A program made the position numbers and the translations under genes. 64,000 bases of DNA, taken from contig NZ_WEGK01000002.1 in the NCBI RefSeq assembly GCF_009604405.1, positions 666,807 to 730,806 on the forward strand, read 5' to 3'. Each line of letters begins with the position of its first letter. Position 1 is the stretch's first letter. Under the pieces are notes generated by a model. That model was not told the DNA's origin. It searched no databases and was given only the letters and a program-made list of their open reading frames with translations. The DNA comes from Nocardia macrotermitis. Lineage in GTDB: Bacteria > Actinomycetota > Actinomycetes > Mycobacteriales > Mycobacteriaceae. Positions 58,180-64,000 of the stretch are shown here, piece by piece.

Positions 58180-59108
58180 TCGACAGTGGCACAGCGTGTT
58201 TCGCGTCGGCGAACGAGTGGTTCGACGTGCGCGAGGTGGCGGCGGGGATTCATCGGCTCGATGAGCCGGGGCATGTGGCGAGTTATCTGGTGATCGGGAC
58301 GCGGATGGCGCTGCTGTTCGATTCGGGGATGGGGATCGCGCCGGTGTCCCAGGTGGTTTCGGGGTTGACGGCGTTGCCGGTGCTGGTGGTTTCGTCGCAT
58401 CATCACGCGGATCATCGTGGGGGGAATGCGGATCTGGCTTCGCATGCGGAGGTTGTGGATTTCGCCGCGCATCCTGTTGCGGCGCAAGCTGGTTCCGGGT
58501 TCAGGCACGATGCGGTGGATCCGGGGTTTCTCGCGGCGTACACCGTTGCGATGACCGGGGTGGCCGCCGAATACGAGCGGTTTCGGGCTTTGGATGATCG
58601 GTACTTCTTCACGCAGGCCCGCTTCGGTCGGATGCGCCCGATGCCCGAGCTGTCCGACTGGCGAATCCCGGCCACACCCGTCACCCGCACTCTTGCCGAC
58701 GGCGAGGTCATCGATCTCGGTGGCCGTCGCCTCGAGGTGCTGCACACGCCCGGGCACGCTCCGGACACCCTGTGCCTGTTCGAGCGCGAAAGCGGCATCC
58801 TGCTGTCCGGCGACACCGTACTGGGCGCGGCACACTGGCTGCACGGCCACGGTGCCGACCCGGTGAGTTTCGCCGCGTCCACGCGTCGGCTTGCTCTGCT
58901 ACCTGTAGCGAGAGTTCTTGCCGCACACAATCTTTGCTGTGATCTGCCAGCCAGTGCGGTGACCGACGTTGCCACCGCCGCCGACGCACTACTCGCCGAC
59001 ACGACCACATCCAGTCCCGGCCACGACCTACTCGGCCACCCGGTCACCCGTCACGACTGTGGCCCGGTAACTCTCCTGACCGCTCCGGCAGCCCCGCGGC
59101 CCACCTGA
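58176..59108 (+). CDS. MBL-fold metallohydrolase
   Basis: A 310-residue metallo-beta-lactamase fold protein: HxHxDH at His75/His77/Asp79/His80 (VSSHHHADHRGGN), HTPGHAPDTLC and LLSGDTVLGAAH. It is a two-metal hydrolase of the glyoxalase-II-like group. The ATG overlaps the creatininase stop. The role may be thioester, lactone or lactam hydrolysis in the same pathway. Confidence 0.9.
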   Translation: MIDSGTACFASANEWFDVREVAAGIHRLDEPGHVASYLVIGTRMALLFDSGMGIAPVSQVVSGLTALPVLVVSSHHHADHRGGNADLASHAEVVDFAAHPVAAQAGSGFRHDAVDPGFLAAYTVAMTGVAAEYERFRALDDRYFFTQARFGRMRPMPELSDWRIPATPVTRTLADGEVIDLGGRRLEVLHTPGHAPDTLCLFERESGILLSGDTVLGAAHWLHGHGADPVSFAASTRRLALLPVARVLAAHNLCCDLPASAVTDVATAADALLADTTTSSPGHDLLGHPVTRHDCGPVTLLTAPAAPRPT

Positions 59109-59167
59109 CCGTCGCCGCCCGAATCCCCCGTGCCGCAAGAACATCCGTACTCCGAAAGGACCCGACC

Positions 59168-59608
59168 ATGCCCGGCGAACCCCCCGTAGTACGCCACCTC
59201 GAAGACCTCTCCGCATCCCTCATCGCCCCCGGCGACAACGTCCGCCTCTGCACCCTCGCAGGCCCCGAACAAGGTTCCGACACAAGCGTTTTCCTCGAAA
59301 TCTGGGACCCCGGCGGCTCCCAACCCCTGAACTCCCACCCCGACTCGGCCGAAATCTTCATAGTCCTCTCCGGCACCGCCCGAGCCCACAGCGACCACCA
59401 CACCACCGACCTCACCCCCGGCGACATCCTCATCCTCCAACCAGGTTCCGAACACCGAATAATCAACACTTCCCCCACAACCCCCCTCCACACCCTGACC
59501 ATCATGTCCAACGACAACGGCTTCGCCGCCCTCGTCTCCCGCGGCACCTCGGTTCCGCTGTCGACCGACGACATCCAAACTCTCGCAACGGGATTCGGCA
59601 TCTCCTGA
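59168..59608 (+). CDS. Cupin-domain protein
   Basis: A 146-residue single cupin: NVRLCTLAGPEQGSDTSVFLE, SHPDSAEIFIVLSGTARAHSD (motif 1, with His and Glu ligands), LTPGDILILQPGSEHRI (motif 2). AAAGGA lies before ATG 59168, 59 bases after the MBL stop. It may be an isomerase, a dioxygenase-like enzyme or a sensor at the end of the operon; the metal site is canonical enough to bind Fe or Mn. Confidence 0.85.
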   Translation: MPGEPPVVRHLEDLSASLIAPGDNVRLCTLAGPEQGSDTSVFLEIWDPGGSQPLNSHPDSAEIFIVLSGTARAHSDHHTTDLTPGDILILQPGSEHRIINTSPTTPLHTLTIMSNDNGFAALVSRGTSVPLSTDDIQTLATGFGIS

Positions 59609-59728
59609 CAGGCCCTCCATGCCATCCCCACGAATCTTGCCGCTGCCCCCGACTGCGTGCATCGGAGGCCGGACCAGAACCTGCTCAATCCAGTTCAACC
59701 ACTTGATGCGGCTATCTCGGTCGCCGTG

Positions 59729-60265
59729 TCAGGCGTCGAGACGGCAAACCCATTGTTGATACTCCCCGCTGGGAACCGACCTCGGCTCATAGCCCGAGCG
59801 CTCGAACAGGCGTTGGCTCGAAAGGTTCGCGGTATGAATATTCGCGGTCGCCAGCACTGCCATCGCCTCGCTTCCGCGCGCGGATTCGAGAACAACGGTG
59901 CGTACTTCCGCCAATGTACGGTCCGCGATGCCCCCGCCTTGGCCACGTGCGACTCTGCTTACGCCGATTGCGGCGATATACGCGGAGAAATAGGACTCGG
60001 ACGCTTCCGGAATCACGTGCGCGACCGCGAGTATCTCGGCGCTGGATACGGACCGCCCGACCACCAGCAGGCTGCCCGCCTTCAAACACTCCGAGCTCCG
60101 TCGAAGGATGCTTTGCGCGGTCCATTCCCACGGTTTCGGATGCGGCAATGTTCGCCCGTGTGGAGACTTGGGGCGGGGTTCCGTACAGGTGAATTGCTGG
60201 AACGGGTGCTTTCTTGCCTCGGTGCGTTCGGTGATCATGCTCCATCGGATATCGGCAGGATTCAC
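59729..60265 (-). CDS. GNAT acetyltransferase coupled to XRE-ImmA gene
   Basis: A 178-residue protein with GNAT signatures: IAAIGVSRVARGQGGGIADRTL (motif A, R-G-Q-G-x-G acetyl-CoA loop) and SSQRLFERSGYEPRS (motif B). GTG 60265 overlaps the XRE-ImmA stop by 4 bases (GTGA), so translation is coupled. The N-terminal ~50 residues are unlike standard GNATs and may hold substrate contacts. Pairing with an XRE-ImmA protein suggests a toxin-antitoxin-like module in which this could be the toxin; unproven. Confidence 0.85.
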   Translation of the reverse strand: MNPADIRWSMITERTEARKHPFQQFTCTEPRPKSPHGRTLPHPKPWEWTAQSILRRSSECLKAGSLLVVGRSVSSAEILAVAHVIPEASESYFSAYIAAIGVSRVARGQGGGIADRTLAEVRTVVLESARGSEAMAVLATANIHTANLSSQRLFERSGYEPRSVPSGEYQQWVCRLDA

Positions 60266-61419
60266 TGCGTGGGCTGGCTATTTGTAGTCAACCATTCCTC
60301 CAGGTCGGCATGGCTCGGGCGGGCGGCGAGTACTCGCTCGTAGGCGTCGTCGAACTCGCTGTCATCGTCGGGTTCGGGGAAATCTATGTCGTCTACAGGT
60401 ACGTCCAGCACCCATGCGAGATATTCGGGTGAGATGGCGCCGGACTCGACTCTGCACTGCAGCGCGTCGACCAGAGCCGACGGGAACATCCGGGTTGCCG
60501 ACTGCTGCTGACGTACGGTCAACTGGATCGTGCCACCGATCGCTGTTCGGGTTTCGTTCGCGTTGGCGCGAATCAGGCTCGGTGTGGTTTGCGTCAGAGC
60601 TGCAACGACTTCCGCCGACACCTGCACGCCCAACGAGGTCAGCCGATTCTTCAATGCCATCGTGGACACGCCTGTGCGCCAGAGTAATTCGGCTACGTCG
60701 CGTTCGCTCATCCGTCGCCAATCCTGCTGGGTGATCAGGTTCTCGGGTAGGAGCAGCTCTGCCGCGAATAGATCCGCGGGAGTCTCATCGCTCTTTTTCG
60801 GATCGGTCTCTCCGCTGTGGTGTCCGAGGGCAAAATGTGCCAGCTCGTGAGCCAATGACCAATTGCTTCGGAACCAGTACGGTGTCGTCGCGAGTATCAC
60901 GACTGCCCGTGAACCGATACTCAGCGAGTAGTCGGTCGACAACATCGGCAAGCGGACGACATCGACCCTCAGTCGATTCTCGACGACCTCGTCGTAATTT
61001 CTCACGAAATGTTCGCCGAGCATCTCCCGCATGACCGATGCGCTGTCGGGTAGCGGCGCGCTCGGCGAAGGCCCCTCCGGAAAGGCTGCTTCGTAAACTT
61101 CGGCTACACGTTGCAAGAGTTCGTCATCACGCCGCCGGCCCGGATTGATTCGAATGCGCTGGCTGGCGTCCCAACTGTGCCGCGCGGCGATTCTGACGCG
61201 ATGCGGATCCGGCTCGCCGGTCACCAGCCAGTACAGCTCGGTGTCGAGTTCGTCGGCGATCCGGGCGAGTTCGACCGATGAGAACCCTCGCTGTCCGTTC
61301 AATGCGCGTGACAACGCGTCGGTCTTCATGCTCACGCGCTCCGCGAGCTGCCGCTGACTCATGCCGGACGGCATACGTGACCGAATCCGATCACCTACCG
61401 CCAGCAGTTCCTCGTCCAT
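60262..61419 (-). CDS. XRE-ImmA/IrrE metallopeptidase regulator
   Basis: A 385-residue protein. The N-terminal XRE HTH (SQRQLAERVSMKTDALSRALNG, about 20-45) is followed by an ImmA/IrrE peptidase domain with zinc motif HELAH (191-195), a nearby HH (200-201) and FAAELLLP (218-225), then a C-terminal ~120-residue domain. ImmA-type proteases cleave regulators under stress. ATG 61419 has no Shine-Dalgarno but a TACACT -10 box ends 7 bases upstream, which fits a leaderless mRNA. A palindrome at 61441-61455 is a likely autoregulatory site. Confidence 0.9.
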   Translation of the reverse strand: MDEELLAVGDRIRSRMPSGMSQRQLAERVSMKTDALSRALNGQRGFSSVELARIADELDTELYWLVTGEPDPHRVRIAARHSWDASQRIRINPGRRRDDELLQRVAEVYEAAFPEGPSPSAPLPDSASVMREMLGEHFVRNYDEVVENRLRVDVVRLPMLSTDYSLSIGSRAVVILATTPYWFRSNWSLAHELAHFALGHHSGETDPKKSDETPADLFAAELLLPENLITQQDWRRMSERDVAELLWRTGVSTMALKNRLTSLGVQVSAEVVAALTQTTPSLIRANANETRTAIGGTIQLTVRQQQSATRMFPSALVDALQCRVESGAISPEYLAWVLDVPVDDIDFPEPDDDSEFDDAYERVLAARPSHADLEEWLTTNSQPTQ

Positions 61420-61425
61420 ACGGCC

Positions 61426-61455
61426 AGTGTAACGAAGATATTGGGAATTTCCCAA
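61426..61455 (-). promoter_or_regulatory. Leaderless promoter and palindromic operator
   Basis: On the minus strand TACACT (61431-61426) lies 6 bases before ATG 61419, placing the transcription start on the A of ATG. TTGGGAATTTCCCAA (61441-61455; perfect 7-bp arms, 1-base centre) overlaps the expected -35 region and may be bound by the XRE domain. Confidence 0.65.
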
Positions 61456-61533
61456 CACTTTCTGGGTGGGATCGGATGCGGTGATTCCCGGCATGTCCGC
61501 CCCCTGTGTGGCGATCGTCGTGCGGTGAGCCGC

Positions 61534-62019
61534 TCAGGGGCGAGGTCGCCGCCAGGCACGCAGAATCCGGATCGCATAGACAACCCCGCTGACCGCGAAC
61601 ATGGTGGTGGACAAGAGGATCCAGCGTAGGAGGAACGGTTGTTGGGTGGCTCCGGTGGCTGTGTGGAAGGTGGTTGCGCCCTGTTCGATGATGCCGGGGA
61701 AGAAGATCAGGAACGACAGGCCGGTGCCGAGGAGGGGGATTCGGAGGTGGTTCAGCGGGGGGATTCGCGGGTGGAAGCGGGTGGAGAGGGTGGTCAGGGT
61801 GCGGTCGAGGAGGGCGTAGGCGGGGAAGAGTAGGAGGTCGTGGGCGATGATGGCGGCGGCGAACCAGATTCCGATCGCCTGCCACCAGACGTGGTGGTTC
61901 CACAGGGTGTCGAATCCGAGCGTCCAGACGGTGTAGGCGGCGAGGGCGAAGGCCGCCAACAGGACGAGCAGGTGCAGTGGGTGTGCGCCGTAGACGCGCT
62001 TCCAGTGCCGGACGAACAT
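61534..62019 (-). CDS. Four-helix membrane protein, unknown function
   Basis: A 161-residue membrane protein with hydrophobic segments near 15-35 (LHLLVLLAAFALAAYTVW), 48-68, 98-115 and 130-150, and Arg-rich ends. ATG 62019 is one base after the TGA of the molybdopterin gene, so they are coupled. It is probably a membrane partner or quinone-side subunit of that enzyme; this is inference from the gene order. Confidence 0.75.
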   Translation of the reverse strand: MFVRHWKRVYGAHPLHLLVLLAAFALAAYTVWTLGFDTLWNHHVWWQAIGIWFAAAIIAHDLLLFPAYALLDRTLTTLSTRFHPRIPPLNHLRIPLLGTGLSFLIFFPGIIEQGATTFHTATGATQQPFLLRWILLSTTMFAVSGVVYAIRILRAWRRPRP

Positions 62020-62020
62020 C

Positions 62021-63271
62021 TCACGACCTCCGGAATTCGATGGTGTAGACCCATTTCGTGTTGTGCACGCCCGGCATGGCGGGGACGATGATGCGCGCCG
62101 GGTAACCGTGGTCGGGGGACAGGTCCGCGCCGTTCACGCGCAACGCCAGCAGTGCGTCCGGGTCGAGCACCTGATTCGCTTGCAGCACTGCGTGATTGAA
62201 TGCTCCGGCCCGTTCGAGCGAAGACACCGCTGCCGAAGTGGGGCGCTCGACACCGGCGTGGCGCGCCAGGTCGCGCAGGCGCACTCCGGTCCAGGTCTGC
62301 GTCGTGGACCATCCTTCGACGCACGCGATGGGCAGTCGCGCGGAATGCTGTGGCATGGTCAGCAACGTCGCTCGGTCCAGGTGGATCGGAACGGTGCCGC
62401 CGAGCAGGCTCAGCGTCCAGGAGTGATCGGTGTCGGCGGTGGTGATACCGGCCGCGATGGCCGTGCGGTTGATCTGAAAGTCGTTGGGGCTGCGGCCTTC
62501 TGCGCGTCCACGAGGTAACGGCAGTGCGGCCCGCCGGGTGACTCCGCCGACGGTCTGGCCCGCGGTGAGCACCACGACGAACGCGACCCCACCGCCGACC
62601 AGCCCCAGCGCGCCGCGACGGCTGATGGTCGGCTCGGCGGGATCGGTCGCGACCAGACCGTCGGCGTCGGGTGGCTCGGGTTCGGTATCGGCGCGGGACG
62701 TACGCAGCACCGCGAAGAATGATCGCGAACGTAGCGCCTCGATCATGCGCGGCAGCTTCACCGCCACATGCGCGACGAATCCGGCGATGAACACCCACGC
62801 CCCGAAGTAGTGCGCGGTGTAGAAGGAGAAGCCGAATATGTAGTCGTACTGGATATTCAGGATCCCCGTGGCCATCTCGAACAGCACGCCGCCGACCAAC
62901 ATCACCAACGACACCCGCTCGATCGCCGACGCAATCGACCGCACCGGCGGCCACGCGAACAGCCGCGGAATCACCGACCACAACTTCGCCGCGACGACCG
63001 GTACGAGTGCGAGCCCCAACCCGACATGCACCCCCTGCGTGAGCCGGTACAGCCACGACGGCCGCGTCGGCCAGTCGAAACTCGGCAGCGCCAGACCCCC
63101 GACCTGCCCCGGCATCGCCTGCCCGAACCGCGGCCCGTACGCGATATATGACAGCAACCCGGTCACCGTAACGATCGGCAGCGCAACCAGCAGCACCACA
63201 CCGAACACCGACGTCAGCCACGGACCGCGCAACGGGCTGCGCCACCGCGGCCGAATCCGCTCCCGCATCAT
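62021..63271 (-). CDS. Cytochrome b561-like membrane domain fused to a molybdopterin oxidoreductase
   Basis: A 416-residue fusion. Residues 20-175 are four membrane helices with candidate haem His82, His154 and His168; a fifth segment (220-240) after SRRG tethers the outer domain. Residues ~260-410 are a sulfite-oxidase-fold molybdopterin domain (YedY/SUOX type) with the cofactor Cys317 in LPIACVEGWS, then TWTGVRLRDLARHAG and PGVHNTKWVYTIEF. The start is ATG 63271 (GTG ATG ATG cluster) with GGGAG upstream. Electrons probably pass between the Mo site outside and membrane haem/quinone. The substrate is unknown. Confidence 0.85.
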   Translation of the reverse strand: MMRERIRPRWRSPLRGPWLTSVFGVVLLVALPIVTVTGLLSYIAYGPRFGQAMPGQVGGLALPSFDWPTRPSWLYRLTQGVHVGLGLALVPVVAAKLWSVIPRLFAWPPVRSIASAIERVSLVMLVGGVLFEMATGILNIQYDYIFGFSFYTAHYFGAWVFIAGFVAHVAVKLPRMIEALRSRSFFAVLRTSRADTEPEPPDADGLVATDPAEPTISRRGALGLVGGGVAFVVVLTAGQTVGGVTRRAALPLPRGRAEGRSPNDFQINRTAIAAGITTADTDHSWTLSLLGGTVPIHLDRATLLTMPQHSARLPIACVEGWSTTQTWTGVRLRDLARHAGVERPTSAAVSSLERAGAFNHAVLQANQVLDPDALLALRVNGADLSPDHGYPARIIVPAMPGVHNTKWVYTIEFRRS

Positions 63272-63322
63272 CACTCCGTCTCCCGTCGCGCGCGAACGAC
63301 GCGAATCCGTCGGCTTCCGCAT

Positions 63323-63690
63323 TCGAGATCGGCGGTGCCGTGATTCGCTGGCTGTCCGCTGAAGATACGTCGTAACCTGCGGTTTTTGTGGCGGGCAGCG
63401 GTGCTCGAGCCGCGATTGGACGGTGTATTCCGATGCCCTGCCTGGGCGGATGACGAAACAGTGACGGACGGGGTGTGGCGGTCCGGAGCGGCTTCCGTGG
63501 TGAACCTGTGCGGTCCCGAAGGCCGCGGAAGATCGTGAAGCTGGCTCAGCTGATGGTCGCCGTTATATCAAGGCCCGCAACGTAATTCAGTGCTTCAGCG
63601 CCGCCGAGTAGCTCGCGTTCGACGCTGGTCACCACTCTCGAACAGACTCGGGGATCGAGTTGATCGAGGAGTCGGCTCGGGGCACGGGGT
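63323..63690. other. Intergenic gap without a supported gene
   Basis: About 370 bp between the Mo-enzyme region and the DUF4351 gene. No coding frame with a start signal or recognisable motif was found; GC drops slightly in the middle. Confidence 0.4.
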
Positions 63691-63924
63691 TCAGCCGAAG
63701 ACTTCGTCGAGGGATGTCGCGATCAACATCAGTCCGCCCCACCGTTGGAGAGGGGCTGTGTCCGCGGCTTCGACTCTGTTGACAATCTGGTCGGTGAGCG
63801 GCCCGAACTTGATCGTCAGCAGATGTATCAGCACGATGGCTTGCCCCTCGGCGAGCCCTTCGGCGTAGCCCTCCTTGAACCCTTTGGCGTAGCCTCTGGC
63901 TTCGAGTTGTTCGGCGGTGGTCAT
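63691..63924 (-). CDS. Stand-alone DUF4351-like C-terminal domain
   Basis: A 77-residue protein starting MTTAEQLEARGYAKGFKEGY, with AEGLAEGQ repeats and the DUF4351 pattern LTIKFGPLTDQIVNRVEA and LQRWGGLMLIATSLDEVFG. This domain normally forms the tail of Rpn/PD-(D/E)XK transposase-like proteins such as the one at 1355-2269; here the catalytic part is absent. An upstream neighbour ends with nearly the same EVFS tail 293 bp away, so these are tandem fragments or copies. Confidence 0.7.
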   Translation of the reverse strand: MTTAEQLEARGYAKGFKEGYAEGLAEGQAIVLIHLLTIKFGPLTDQIVNRVEAADTAPLQRWGGLMLIATSLDEVFG

Positions 63925-63983
63925 CGTGGTTTCCTTTGCCGCTGGGCCGGGTTGGTGGACGAGTCGGCTCGGGTTGTGGGGTG

Positions 63984-64000
63984 TCAGCTGAAGACTTCGG
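63984..64000 (-). CDS. Tail of a second DUF4351-like copy (partial)
   Basis: Minus-strand sequence at the edge ends EVFS-stop (TGA at 63986-63984), matching DEVFG-stop of the neighbouring copy. The flanking ACGAGTCGGCTCGGG-type sequence is also shared (63667-63681 and 63959-63975). The rest is beyond the window. Confidence 0.55.

Noticed and set aside
59657..60343. 228-codon plus-strand frame opposite the GNAT gene
   Set aside because: The minus strand shows the GNAT acetyl-CoA loop and a coupled GTG start; the plus frame has no recognisable motifs.

Overview
The window looks like a chromosomal segment of a mycolic-acid actinomycete, most likely Nocardia or a close relative. GC is very high and third-position GC dominates. 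There are two MspA-type porins, an ESX-associated lipoprotein/PPE-like/EspG operon, an XRE/DUF397 pair, an LGFP-repeat protein and many FAD or ferredoxin-dependent oxidoreductases, which fits that lineage. No rRNA, tRNA, CRISPR array, intact insertion sequence or phage module was seen. Genus assignment is inference from gene content.

Layout. 1-8.8 kb: the end of an unknown gene, a ZapE/AFG1 ATPase, an Rpn-like nuclease-family protein, a four-gene ESX-accessory operon (DUF3558 lipoprotein, small helical protein, PPE/WXG-like protein, EspG), an XRE/DUF397 pair, a small Cys-rich protein and a PEP-mutase-family enzyme. 9.7-17 kb: two tandem MspA porins, an IclR regulator, a GT39 membrane glycosyltransferase with a low-complexity tail, an Imm42-like immunity protein and an ABC1/UbiB kinase. 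17-20.5 kb: one 1160-residue NB-ARC/TPR STAND protein. 20.6-29.1 kb: a P1-family peptidase, a TetR and, divergent from it, a six-gene oxidative lipid operon resembling the mycobacterial mymA locus (metal-dependent hydrolase, ferredoxin reductase, SRPBCC, Baeyer-Villiger-like monooxygenase, SDR, acyl-CoA ligase). 29.3-37.4 kb: an orphan Scr1-type XRE, a secreted alpha/beta hydrolase, two small ORFs, a rare single-chain FAD monooxygenase/ferredoxin reductase fusion with its divergent TetR, decayed genes and an LGFP protein. 37.9-47.1 kb: an amidase, a GDSL hydrolase, a nitroreductase-like protein, a TetR with a second HTH facing a flavin monooxygenase across two operator dyads, a TetX-like monooxygenase, an SDR, fused sigma-factor/DoxX debris and a small Smr protein.

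47.1-59.6 kb is the most interesting part. An AtzH-amidase fusion and an isochorismatase-type hydrolase are followed by a converging pair (XRE-cupin regulator plus ferredoxin reductase). Divergent from the regulator is an eight-gene operon: a cytosine-deaminase-like amidohydrolase, an ABC importer (ATPase, permease with an acidic Asp-Ala repeat, lipoprotein binding protein), an FAD oxidase, a creatininase-family hydrolase, an MBL-fold hydrolase and a cupin. The same 19-bp palindrome (ATGTTsATnnnATCAACAT) lies before both catabolic transcription units, and the second copy is also upstream of the regulator. The parts suggest import and stepwise hydrolysis of an unidentified nitrogen heterocycle or cyclic amide.

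59.7-64 kb: an XRE-ImmA/IrrE metallopeptidase coupled to a GNAT acetyltransferase (toxin-antitoxin-like, apparently leaderless), a membrane cytochrome b/molybdopterin oxidoreductase with a membrane partner, and tandem DUF4351 fragments at the edge.

Several loci are visibly decaying: an AAA ATPase with N-terminal loss and frameshifts, an MFS transporter tail, and a sigma-factor/DoxX deletion junction. This points to accessory chromosome under turnover.
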